30,096 nucleotides of DNA from Weissella confusa. GTDB lineage: Bacteria; Bacillota; Bacilli; Lactobacillales; Lactobacillaceae. Within the stretch, counting starts at the first letter, position 1. The number at the start of each line of letters is the position of its first letter. A program made the position numbers and the translations under genes. The DNA is taken from assembly GCA_041871065.1 (NCBI GenBank), contig CP168943.1, positions 1 through 30,096 on the forward strand, given 5' to 3'. The notes below the pieces were generated by a model, which was not told the origin of the DNA, ran no database searches, and was given only the letters and a program-made list of their open reading frames with translations. Positions 23,089-30,096 of this stretch are shown one piece after another.

Positions 23089-23800
23089 GACCCCCACGCT
23101 CGCTGTACAAATTTGGCAGAAGTGAAAGCCACATTAATGCCTACTCCGTACTCTATTTCCACCGGCTAAATGGAGCCTTCGGCAGACACAGGGGCTTGCC
23201 CCTGGACCCCTGCATGCTGACGCCTGTTTAAACCCCTTAGTAAACAACATGTTGAACAAAACACCAATCAAGTCATTGCGGATAGCCTGCAAGGCTCTCT
23301 CTCTCGACACTCCACCAACTATCCCCTTAATGGGGCTAATTGGTGTGTTTCGTTGAGTGCATCTCGCAACGACTGATATTTCTATCACAGTAGATTATGT
23401 TCAAGCTACCCCTCACAACCCTTGTCCGTGCTTTGACGTTGTTTTATATCTGGTGGTGTCTATTTATATTGCTGACACCTAAAAACGCCTCTGAGAGCAT
23501 CTCAGGGCGTTTTTTTGATATACGGTAACTGTTTAACCCGATACACGATACTGGGACTACTGACTTCGAACGATTACTCGTTCAGCTTGTCCGCATGCTA
23601 TATTTCTTCATCACGGCGCAACCCGTGATCGGACACCTAACCGCTACCCATTGTGTTGGACGGTTAACTATCTCTTCTCCACGTCTCTGTTTTTGCTGTC
23701 TGTGGAGCATACAGCAAGGCCCTTCACGTGCCGTCCTACTCTCCATGTAGGCTTCTTTGTCCTGAGTACGTTCTACTCTGTCGCCGTAACGGGGCGGGTA
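23089..23800 (-). ncRNA. Structured non-coding region, copy 1 (candidate large RNA)
   Basis: Read on the minus strand, this GC-rich region without credible genes matches 29345-29935 over most of its length, including 26 identical bases (23276-23301). Paired elements include GGAC...GAACGA-GTAA-TCGTTC...GTCC (23554-23592, a GNRA-type loop) and CAGGGGC-AA-GCCCCTG (23189-23204), both with compensating changes in copy 2. A terminator hairpin (23484-23516) lies inside it, in either direction, so a single long transcript is not assured. A terminator-like hairpin at 23821-23856 ends upstream transcription. Orientation is inferred from copy 2, which follows rep. Confidence 0.5.
23484..23516. terminator. 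Terminator hairpin inside structured region copy 1
   Basis: AACGCC and CTGAGA pair with CTCAG and GGCGTT, followed by T-runs on both strands. Copy 2 has only a short AGCGCT/AACGCT hairpin at the same place. Confidence 0.65.
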
Positions 23801-23818
23801 TCGAGTGCAAAAATAATG

Positions 23819-23856
23819 AGAGACAATGCGACTATTCTTAGTCACATTGTCTCTCG
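23819..23856. terminator. Hairpin between structured region and the 23.9-kb promoter
   Basis: GAGACAATGCGACTA pairs with TAGTCACATTGTCTC with one mismatch. On the minus strand TCATTATTTTT follows. The last half recurs upstream of hsp20 at about 19921. Confidence 0.65.
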
Positions 23857-23874
23857 TCAGAAGTTGTTCTTTTC

Positions 23875-23911
23875 TTGACGCATTCTTGGTAAGTACCCTA
23901 TAATGTACTTA
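23875..23911 (+). promoter_or_regulatory. Strong promoter with overlapping operator
   Basis: TTGACG (23875-23880), 18 bases, TATAAT (23899-23904). TAAGTAC (23890-23896) and GTACTTA (23905-23911) form a perfect inverted repeat around the -10 box, so a repressor probably controls it. The transcript would start near 23911 and meet a terminator about 85 bases later. Confidence 0.75.
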
Positions 23912-23998
23912 CATATTGAATGAGAACGTGCTCTGAATGGTCGTAACATTCTTTGCACTGGCGCTTATCTTGCTTGCCGGCTTGATAAGCGCCTTTTC
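23911..23998 (+). ncRNA. Candidate small RNA of about 88 nt, or a hydrophobic-peptide mRNA
   Basis: The promoter at 23875 and the terminator at 23960-23997 (GGCGCTTATC/GATAAGCGCC, then TTTT) bound a short transcript. A 25-codon frame at 23937-24014 (MVVTFFALALILLAG...) encodes a fully hydrophobic peptide, as in type I toxins, but it has no ribosome binding site and the terminator stem lies within it. A regulatory RNA is the simpler reading. Confidence 0.45.
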
Positions 23999-24101
23999 GT
24001 TTATATTATATTAGCTATTGACCTAATTCGTTGTTCAATGAATATCATCTGGCTGTACAAACGGTTATGGGCTGGGTCAAAAATCTCAAATCAATCCCAA
24101 C

Positions 24102-24143
24102 TGCTCTTATACTAAGAATAGTCCATTTTTTAGTATAAGAGCA
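24102..24143. repeat. Hairpin element, TGCTCTTATACTAA family
   Basis: A perfect 14-bp inverted repeat (24102-24115 with 24130-24143). Its reverse complement matches the start of the IS fragment at 26960 over about 20 bases, so inverted copies flank the sugar porter/pyruvyl transferase pair. It may also terminate that operon. Confidence 0.65.
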
Positions 24144-24220
24144 TCCAGTATAGCCCATGCATTTTCTATTCTTTTTATTACCAATAATTTTGATATTCAA
24201 TTTTTGATAATCAATAATTA

Positions 24221-25246
24221 TTAGTTCTTATTGTGCATATTATTTTTAATTAAATCACGTAATTGACGAAAATCATTTTTTACGTCGTAATCGTGCAGCT
24301 TTTGCGAAATTAGCTGTTGTAACAGTTCTTCTATACTCTCTACGTCAGTTTCGTCCGTATAATCGATCCAATCGATGTGCTCTAACCAATCAATATAGGC
24401 ATGCTTTCCTTTTCCATAACTATTTCCAAATAACAAGCAAGGTGTCCCTGTTAAAACGGAAAATACCATTGCATGCCAGCGATCTGTAATAATTATTTCC
24501 TGGTGCGAGAATAGTTCTAGTTCTGAATCAAATAATGCCTCCCGAGTAACGGGTGTTATCTTTTGTGGTTCATCTAGAACGGTATCAACTCTTTTTACAG
24601 GGCGTTCATTTCCTAAAATATCTTTTATATTGTCAATCGTACTTTTTTTAACAACTTTTTCTGAATCATGCCGTAAAACGAATAAAGCCCCATTTCGATT
24701 GAACTTCCAGTTAACAGATTCCATATATAAAACCATGTCAGGTGTAAAAATGACTGGGTTATCAAACGTTGATTGCATACGATGAAAACTTTGAGCATCA
24801 CGTGCCACTAACACGAGATTAGGATTTTTACGGTAAGCCTCTTGACTCTTTTGTTTTTCAATCTCACCATCTTCATTGTCTTCAAAATGTATTGATTGAG
24901 GAAATGAAATTGTCAGATTGTTCACAAAAGTTGAAAAAACCTTACGCCGTGCCTCCTCATGATTATGGTACAAATTGCCCATATTTCCCCCACCAGTAAA
25001 CGCAATAATATCAGAGGGCTGTAAATGTTCTTGGACAATGGGAATAGCATAGTCATCGTCTTCTTCAAGAATTTCAATATATTGATACTCTGGGAATTCG
25101 TTTTCAATATATTTTCGTTCTGCTAACGAAACTGCTTGATCCCCCATGTTCGTGTAGCTTGGAACACCAAACATGTAAAATTTTGGTCGATCATTATTAG
25201 GAAGTTTGTGCACAACCTCTGTTGTGTTAACATAAAAATTTGCCAT
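24221..25246 (-). CDS. Polysaccharide pyruvyl transferase family protein
   Basis: This 341-residue protein belongs to the family of EpsO/YxaB/CsaB (polysaccharide pyruvyl transferase). It carries VPSYTNMGDQAVSLAERKYI (about 28-47) with the NxGDxA motif, then IIAFTGGGNMGNLYH (about 80-94), and near the C-terminus the conserved ITDRWHAMVFSVLTGTPCLLFGNSYGK (about 259-285). The family puts pyruvate ketals on sugars of exopolysaccharide or cell wall polymers. GGGGG precedes the ATG. It lies 23 bases behind the sugar porter gene and should be cotranscribed with it. The sugar target is unknown. Confidence 0.9.
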   Translation of the reverse strand: MANFYVNTTEVVHKLPNNDRPKFYMFGVPSYTNMGDQAVSLAERKYIENEFPEYQYIEILEEDDDYAIPIVQEHLQPSDIIAFTGGGNMGNLYHNHEEARRKVFSTFVNNLTISFPQSIHFEDNEDGEIEKQKSQEAYRKNPNLVLVARDAQSFHRMQSTFDNPVIFTPDMVLYMESVNWKFNRNGALFVLRHDSEKVVKKSTIDNIKDILGNERPVKRVDTVLDEPQKITPVTREALFDSELELFSHQEIIITDRWHAMVFSVLTGTPCLLFGNSYGKGKHAYIDWLEHIDWIDYTDETDVESIEELLQQLISQKLHDYDVKNDFRQLRDLIKNNMHNKN

Positions 25247-25269
25247 GTGAATTAATACCCCCTTTATTT

Positions 25270-26634
25270 TTATACTTCAGCATTTTCACATGCTTTTTTC
25301 ATTTTACGACCATTAACAAACATAACGGATAACAAGATACTAAAACCGTTGGATAGTGCAAAGACGAAGAAAACAATAGCTGTTCCTAACAGTGCAATAA
25401 GCTGCGGATAAATTAAACTAATAATAAAGTTAGTAATCCACATTGTCGCTGTTGCGACAGACATAAATTGTGCTTTAACTTTTCCGGGGAACATTTCTGC
25501 TAATAATAACCATGTAACCGGGCTAACAATACCTTGATGATTGGCCAAGAATAAAGTCAAAGCGATCAGTACCAATACATTTGTTATGGTCTGCGAAAAC
25601 ATCGTTGTTTTCATAATCAAACCTAATAGTGCTAAGAAAACGACATTGCCGATCAAACCAATAACTAGCATTTTATGATGATTAGCTTTTTCAATCGTAC
25701 GCGTACCAAAGATACTAGCAATAACTGACACCACACCTATTAAGATATTTGCGTAGAGTGAGCCTCCGGCCCCCATTCCCACATTTTCAAGTAAAATCGT
25801 GCCATAATACATGACGGTATTAACACCAGAAATTTGTTGAATCAACGCAATAACTATTCCGGTAATTAATAAATAAACTAAATTTTTATTTTTCAAGGCA
25901 ACCGACCAGCTAAACTCTTGGTCATCAGATTCATCAATCGTTTCAGTGCCACTTATTACGAGCTGTTTAGTATTGCTGAACCCTAACCGACGAAATAATT
26001 GTCTAGCTTTATTAACTCGTCTTTTGAACAAAAGCCACTGCGGACTTCCACTGATTCGAAATGAATCAATCCATAAAATCACCGATGGAATTGCCGCAGA
26101 TAAGACCATAATACGCCATATAGGACCCCAGTTACCCCAGATGTTTCCTAAAATAGCATTGACAACAAAGGCACTGAGTTGACCAAGAACAATAAAAATA
26201 GCATTCTTATTAACATTCGCACTGCGTAAACTATCTGGCGATATCTCAGCTAAATACATTGGTGAAAGACTTGATGCCGCTCCCACGGCAATCCCTAAAA
26301 TAAATCTAAAAATAGCCATGAACCAGAAATTAATAGCTAATGCACAAAGAAAGGTTGATATGGTAAAAACAATTGCAATCAGGCGTAGCGTTTTTTTCCT
26401 ACCTACTTGATCGGCTACCTTCCCACATCCTAATGCTCCAATACAAGCACCAATTACAAGGGAACTCGATACTACACCTTGTAAGGAAGGGTTAAGATTA
26501 AGTTGATCTGGACGGCTCATAAAAGCTAGCGCTCCATTTATTACTCCTGTGTCGTAACCAAATAAAAAGCCTCCCAAAGATATTACATAAACAGAATAAT
26601 TCAAAAATTTTAAATTGTACTTTTTACTCGTCAT
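25270..26634 (-). CDS. MFS sugar porter (sugar/H+ symporter)
   Basis: A 454-residue major facilitator of the sugar porter family with 12 predicted membrane segments. Hallmarks are GGFLFGYDTGVINGAL (about 17-32), GKVADQVGRKKTL (about 71-83), RFILGIAVGAASSLSPMYLAEISP (about 110-133), the central SPQWLLFKRR (about 196-205; usually ESPRWL) and LIQQISGVNTVMYYG (about 263-277). It resembles arabinose, xylose or inositol symporters; the substrate cannot be settled. AAAGGAAA precedes the ATG. It forms an operon with the pyruvyl transferase gene. Confidence 0.9.
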   Translation of the reverse strand: MTSKKYNLKFLNYSVYVISLGGFLFGYDTGVINGALAFMSRPDQLNLNPSLQGVVSSSLVIGACIGALGCGKVADQVGRKKTLRLIAIVFTISTFLCALAINFWFMAIFRFILGIAVGAASSLSPMYLAEISPDSLRSANVNKNAIFIVLGQLSAFVVNAILGNIWGNWGPIWRIMVLSAAIPSVILWIDSFRISGSPQWLLFKRRVNKARQLFRRLGFSNTKQLVISGTETIDESDDQEFSWSVALKNKNLVYLLITGIVIALIQQISGVNTVMYYGTILLENVGMGAGGSLYANILIGVVSVIASIFGTRTIEKANHHKMLVIGLIGNVVFLALLGLIMKTTMFSQTITNVLVLIALTLFLANHQGIVSPVTWLLLAEMFPGKVKAQFMSVATATMWITNFIISLIYPQLIALLGTAIVFFVFALSNGFSILLSVMFVNGRKMKKACENAEV

Positions 26635-26712
26635 TTTTCTTTTTCCTTTCTTTAATTTCCTATACTGTTTTTCATCAAATTCCTAAAAATTTCTAATTTC
26701 AAAAAATATTCA

Positions 26713-26750
26713 CTAAAAAAAGCCCAAACACTGTAAAATCAATTTGGGGC
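26713..26750 (-). terminator. Terminator-like hairpin upstream of the sugar porter
   Basis: On the minus strand AGCCCCAAA and TTTGGGCT, imperfectly paired across a long loop, are followed by TTTTTTT. It would end transcription of the remnant at 26779. Confidence 0.5.
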
Positions 26751-26778
26751 TCGCGTAGTAATCTAAAATCCCATGATT

Positions 26779-26873
26779 CTAGTCTGCCTTCTTACAATCT
26801 ACAGTCTGATCATTATGATCAAAAATATTTTCTTTATCATTAGATTCCGGATTATCTTTTTCATTTTTCTTTT
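26779..26873 (-). pseudogene. Remnant of a small charged peptide gene
   Basis: On the minus strand a frame without a start codon reads KKNEKDNPESNDKENIF and ends CKKAD, then stops. Composition, length and the KKAD end resemble the intact 37-residue peptide at 18045-18158. The in-frame start is missing (TAA lies upstream). Confidence 0.4.
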
Positions 26874-26959
26874 AAAATACTCTAATTATATCACTTGCTA
26901 AATAATATAGTTTACTAATGCTTACACAAATTAACACAGGATATTTTCAAAATTTTTAA

Positions 26960-27645
26960 TGCTCTTATACTAAAAAATGGAGTATTTTTATTCAGTCGTA
27001 AAATGAAAGTATAGAAGTATTTTTATGTCAATTAGTTATTCACAAGAATTTATCACTCTTTGGGTCAAGCAAGCTACCCCAGTCATGATTCATGGGTCAG
27101 TCAAAGACGTTAAAGGATGTTAAGCAATTAGAAAAGCGTCTCGCTATTTTGGAGGAAGGAATCGAGATTTTAAAGCGAGCGAGCGACCATCTTACTAGCC
27201 AGAGAATAGTACGTAATGTGGGATTATCGCTTGTTAACCCATTTTTAGCACAAGGCTACGCACTTGTGCGTATTTTAAATGCACTGAAAATCAAACCTAT
27301 TATCTATTACAACTGGCGCCATTGGTAGCCCAGTCTACAAGAAAAGCGTAGAGAATCCCTAAAACCTAATATTTTAGACGTTGTGAGATCCCTTAGATTT
27401 TATGTTTATCGTCGTATTGCTGCTTATAGGCAACAATACGACGGGACGAAAGTATCTGAGTACATGACACTCAAATTGATGCGTAAATTAGGGATTAAAT
27501 CGCGCATGCAAAAACGTTATCGCAAGCCCAAAACTGTGGTGACTGTTGATCAAAAAACCAATCTATTGACTCCTGAGTAGGTTAAAGAATTAATCAATCG
27601 GATCATTGAATTAACGCGTGATCTTTTTAAAGTACCAAGTCTCTA
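26960..27645 (+). pseudogene. IS3-type element fragment (second family)
   Basis: The left end TGCTCTTATACTAAAAAATG (26960) is followed by an orfA start at 27025 (MSISYSQEFITLWVKQATPV). The frame shifts near 27092 and continues as LKDVKQLEKRLAILEEGIEI, the orfA coiled coil. orfB then reads FLAQGYALVRILNALKIKP, RFYVYRRIAAYRQQYDGTKV and LMRKLGIKSRMQKRYRKP, broken by stops at about 27328 and 27580, and ends at 27645 before the DDE domain. Inactive. Confidence 0.8.
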
Positions 27646-27791
27646 ACGTTAAACCGGCTTATTTGCCCGTCTAAGCGTTTTTAAACGCAATACGTACAAA
27701 TAGTCATCGAATAGATGAAAACGTCTCTATCAGCTTAATAAATGGTAATCATATTAGATAACTAGGCTGCTGGTATTCGAAATGATTTAGC

Positions 27792-27839
27792 AAAAAAGAA
27801 CACCACGTACAAAATTTATGTACAGCGGTGTTCTTTTTT
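27792..27839. terminator. Bidirectional terminator before the replication origin
   Basis: AAAAAAGAACACC (27792-27804) pairs with 27827-27839, with an inner GTAC/GTAC stem. It insulates the origin from the IS fragment. Confidence 0.85.
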
Positions 27840-27953
27840 TATTTTATTGAATCAATAAAAAGGCGGAGCCTATTATAAGTTTATCTTGTATATTTTAATC
27901 TTTTGTTCTTTTGCGCGGTGATATAGTCAGCGTTATCAAGGGTTTAGAGAATA

Positions 27954-28033
27954 ATAAGACTAGAAAATAATATGCATAAGACTAGAAAATAATATGCATA
28001 AGACTAGAAAATACTATGCATAAGACTAGAAAA
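27954..28033 (+). repeat. Replication origin iterons, 22 bp x 3.6
   Basis: Three tandem 22-bp units beginning ATAAGACTAGAAAATAATAT (27954-27975, 27976-27997, 27998-28019; the third has one change) and a partial fourth (28020-28033). Iterons of 22 bp, three and a half times, directly before rep are the origin layout of lactococcal and lactobacillus theta plasmids. Rep binds them to start and limit replication. Confidence 0.95.
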
Positions 28034-28107
28034 AATTAAAAAACTAGTCTTATTTGCTATAATAAAAGCATGAAGAAATTATCTTTGGTCAGACATTCTT
28101 CATGCTT
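28020..28107 (+). promoter_or_regulatory. rep promoter, inverted iteron half-site and leader hairpin
   Basis: The iteron core ATAAGACTAG (28020-28029) is repeated in inverted form at 28044-28053, next to TATAAT (28058-28063), so Rep can repress its own gene. A second inverted repeat, AAGCATGAAGAA (28066-28077) with 28096-28107, lies in the leader. Confidence 0.8.
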
Positions 28108-28136
28108 AAACCAAACACGCAAAGGAGCGCCTTTAT

Positions 28137-29291
28137 ATGGCTATTATACCAGAATTAAAAACAAGGCAGGTACAGACCTTGAATGAATTATCAAAAAGAA
28201 AAGTAGTGGAACATAATTCTTTAATTACCAGCATTGCGAAAATGGATAAAACCCCATTGAAAATGTTTGAATTAGCCGTTTCTCTAATAGATACGGAAAA
28301 TCCCCCAGAAGATCATACAGTTTATTTATCAAAGCGAGAGATGTTTGCTTTTTTTAATGTGGATGATAGCAATAAACATTCTCGCTTTAAAGAAGCCATT
28401 GAAAAAATGCAGAAACAAGCTTTTTTTCAGATTAAGAAAGAACACGATAAAGGTTTTAAGTTTGTTAGTATTGTGCCAATCCCTTATGTGGAATGGACAG
28501 ATTATAATGACGAAGTAAAAATTGAATTTCATCGTGAAATCATGCCTTACTTAATCAATCTCAAAACCAATTTTACGCAACATGCGTTGTCAGATATTGC
28601 AGAATTGAATAGTAAGTATGCAATTATTTTGTATCGCTGGTTATCAATGAATTACAACCAATATGATCACTACAGCGTTAAAGGTGGTCGAAGAGAGAAA
28701 CAAGTTGAAAGTTACCGTAATCCCACCATAAGTATGCAGGATTTACGTCAAATAACTGATACAGTTGATGAATATAAACGATTTTATAATTTTGAAAAAT
28801 GGGTACTAAAGGAACCGCTTTCCGAAATCACAAATCATACAACCCTCAACGTAACATACGAAAAAATTAAAAAAGGACGTAGTATCGATAGCATTGTCTT
28901 TCATATTACAAAAAAACAAGTGGCAGATGACGGTAGTTATAAATTAGATGACCCCGCCTATATTGACGATAAGATCAGTCAAGAAGAAAGTGAAGAAAAA
29001 TTGGTGTATCAAGCCATGAAAAGCCCCTATACAAAGTTGTTGATGGAACATTTCTTGTTGTCATACATTGATTTGACGGATACGGCTATTTTGTCAGGTC
29101 TACAGAAAAATGTTTATCCACTTTATGACGAATTGAAAGAGTTACGTGGATTAAATGGTGTCAAAGAGCATTTAGCATATATCCGAGATAAACAAGATGA
29201 CTATTCGAAAAAGAATATTGCTAAGTATCTTAAAAAATCGATTGAACAGTATCTACCAATCGTTAAAAGGCAGGATATAGATCATGAATGA
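28137..29291 (+). CDS. repB: Theta replication initiator (Rep_3 family)
   Basis: A 384-residue initiator of the Rep_3 (RepB) family with two winged-helix domains. The first is at about 10-130 (LNELSKRKVVEHNSLITSIAK, then MDKTPLKMFELAVSLI). The second (about 140-265) includes LNSKYAIILYRWLSMNYNQY and LRQITDTVDEYKRFYNFEKWVLKEPLSEI. The C-terminal part (about 280-384) is variable. AAAGGAG at 28121 precedes the ATG by 10 bases. It binds the iterons at 27954-28033 to open the origin and repress its own promoter. Full length and intact. Confidence 0.96.
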   Translation: MAIIPELKTRQVQTLNELSKRKVVEHNSLITSIAKMDKTPLKMFELAVSLIDTENPPEDHTVYLSKREMFAFFNVDDSNKHSRFKEAIEKMQKQAFFQIKKEHDKGFKFVSIVPIPYVEWTDYNDEVKIEFHREIMPYLINLKTNFTQHALSDIAELNSKYAIILYRWLSMNYNQYDHYSVKGGRREKQVESYRNPTISMQDLRQITDTVDEYKRFYNFEKWVLKEPLSEITNHTTLNVTYEKIKKGRSIDSIVFHITKKQVADDGSYKLDDPAYIDDKISQEESEEKLVYQAMKSPYTKLLMEHFLLSYIDLTDTAILSGLQKNVYPLYDELKELRGLNGVKEHLAYIRDKQDDYSKKNIAKYLKKSIEQYLPIVKRQDIDHE

Positions 29292-29427
29292 CAATTTAAA
29301 AACAATTCGAGAACTTGCTGATGAATTGGGCGTTTCAAAGCAGGCTATATGGAAAGTAGGACGGCATGTGAAGATCCTTGCTGTACGCTCCACAGACAGC
29401 ATAAACAGAGACGTGGAGAAGAGATAA
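29284..29427 (+). CDS. Truncated replication-associated HTH protein
   Basis: Its ATG overlaps the rep stop codon by 8 bases. The first 23 residues, MNDNLKTIRELADELGVSKQ and onward, form a helix-turn-helix as in the RepX/OrfX proteins that follow rep on lactic acid bacterial plasmids. From codon 21 on (29345) the DNA matches the structured region copy 1, so the remaining residues to the stop at 29427 are an artefact of that junction. Normal relatives are far longer. Probably not functional. Confidence 0.65.
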   Translation: MNDNLKTIRELADELGVSKQAIWKVGRHVKILAVRSTDSINRDVEKR

Positions 29428-29935
29428 CAAATAGTCCAAAGGCGGGTAGCTGTTTGTTATCCCATCATGATTTGCACCTTGGTGAAGACATATAGACGCG
29501 GAAACACTGACTTAGAATGAGTAATCATTCTAAGTCAGTGTTTCCTAGTATTGCGTAAATGTTTAAACAGTCCCCAGAACGCTTATATAGCGCTCAAATG
29601 ACGTCAAAATGCAGTCAGGTTGTAAGAGATAGCTTGAACAAAAAACATTGTGGCAGTAGCCAGTCGTTGCGAGACGCACGTAATGAAACTAACTAATTGC
29701 CCCATTAAGGGAATAGTTGGTTCAGCGTCGGGAGAGAGCCTTGCAGGCTATCCGCAACGACATAGCTAGAGTTTTTTTGTTTTTAATTCTTTTTAACAAG
29801 GCGTCAGCAAAAAGATACAAGGGCTTGCCCTTGTGTCTGCCGAAGGCTACTAGTCAGCCGCTGTACACATCAAGCGGGACAAATTAATATGGCTTTCACT
29901 TCTACGAACTTGTACAGCGTGCGGTGGATAGCGTT
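29345..29935 (+). ncRNA. Structured non-coding region, copy 2 (candidate large RNA)
   Basis: This region follows the truncated HTH gene and matches the reverse complement of 23089-23749. It carries a perfect 20-bp stem with a GTAA loop (29501-29544), ACAAGGGC-TT-GCCCTTGT (29817-29834), the 26-base identical stretch (29732-29757), and GTGTCTGCCGAAGGCT (29833-29848). No coding potential is credible. It lacks the inner terminator of copy 1 and could be transcribed from the rep promoter. Confidence 0.5.
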
Positions 29936-30022
29936 GAATTCATCCTTGCAGTTGAGTCCTGCGTTAACCGTTGTTTGTTTAATGAATCGGTTATACATAT
30001 AAATTGTACGTATACGTGTGTG

Positions 30023-30052
30023 TATAAACAGTATGTATACGTACTGTTTATA
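30023..30052. promoter_or_regulatory. Palindrome upstream of parA (copy of the 794-825 site)
   Basis: TATAAACAGTA and TACTGTTTATA flank TGTATACG. It differs from the site after parA by one base change that breaks one pair. It lies about 45 bases before the parA start, so a partition protein bound here would also repress parA. Confidence 0.7.
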
Positions 30053-30075
30053 ATGTGTTATTATAAGCATGAGGA

Positions 30076-30090
30076 CATTGAAAAGGGGTG
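30076..30090 (+). promoter_or_regulatory. Ribosome binding site of parA at the window end
   Basis: AAAAGGGGTG ends 6 bases before the last base. No start codon follows in the window, but joining the ends puts the parA ATG at proper distance. Confidence 0.85.
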
Positions 30091-30096
30091 TGAGAC

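Noticed and set aside
23134..23845. Open frames of 75-87 residues in the structured region
   Set aside because: They are not conserved in frame in the second copy of the region, whereas base pairing is.
27954..28033. CRISPR array
   Set aside because: The 22-bp units are strictly tandem without spacers and lie before rep; they are iterons.
29870..30070. 66-residue open frame on the minus strand
   Set aside because: It lies over the parA upstream palindrome and structured region, with no family and no ribosome binding site.

Overview
The window reads as one complete circular plasmid of about 30 kb, opened at the first base of parA. The last bases carry a strong ribosome binding site that only makes sense for the ATG at position 1, and the same centromere-like palindrome lies at both ends of parA when the ends are joined. 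Low GC, Lactobacillaceae-type proteins, an iteron-controlled theta Rep (Rep_3 family), Asp23/AmaP stress genes, oleate hydratase and many decayed IS elements all point to a lactic acid bacterium of the Lactobacillaceae. The species cannot be fixed from the sequence.

Layout. 1-1160: parA plus a small centromere-binding partner. 1197-1500: IS fragment. 1530-3270 (minus): envelope-stress operon glsB, amaP, DUF2273, asp23 and a 44-residue membrane peptide. 3360-4440: decayed DNA. 4467-4556: an oriT-like nic site and a terminator. 4577-6104 (minus): tyrosine recombinase followed by three small unknown genes. 6137-6864: HigB/HigA-type toxin-antitoxin pair with operator and terminator. 7114-8663: RclA-like flavin disulfide reductase with a short leader ORF. 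8994-11590 (minus): frameshifted DUF2316 gene, oleate hydratase, a dehydrogenase remnant and a promoter overlapped by a cre site. 12021-14209: foreign, GC-richer cassette with an IS30 remnant and a WsaF-like glycosyltransferase, bracketed by 67-bp direct repeats. 14263-15213: CorA-like transporter. 15420-16510: decayed IS3-type element. 16820-18160: SDR oxidoreductase and two 37-residue peptides. 18665-19150: broken second copy of the recombinase. 19201-21541: Hsp20 gene, bacteriocin-immunity-like gene, IS fragment and an ABC permease fragment, with three copies of a 28-bp direct repeat at the junctions. 21600-23040: an array of hairpins, a GNAT acetyltransferase and three more oriT-like nic sites. 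23089-23800: structured non-coding region, present again in inverted orientation at 29345-29935. 23875-24014: promoter-operator-terminator unit. 24221-26634 (minus): sugar porter and polysaccharide pyruvyl transferase. 26960-27645: IS fragment. 27954-29427: iterons, rep and a truncated accessory gene.

The cargo is mainly about stress fitness: envelope stress (Asp23 group), heat and acid (Hsp20), oxidative or hypohalous stress (RclA-like, SDR), fatty-acid detoxification (oleate hydratase), ions (CorA-like) and surface polysaccharide (glycosyltransferase, pyruvyl transferase). Stability comes from ParA and its partner, the toxin-antitoxin pair and the recombinase. No relaxase is visible, yet four hairpin-plus-(A/G)TAAGTGCGC modules match the MOBQ (RSF1010/pIP501/pSK41) nic-site pattern, so the plasmid probably moves by borrowing relaxases. 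The two most interesting observations are this set of different oriT-like sites and the diverged inverted pair of about 0.6 kb structured non-coding regions with compensatory base changes, a candidate large RNA.
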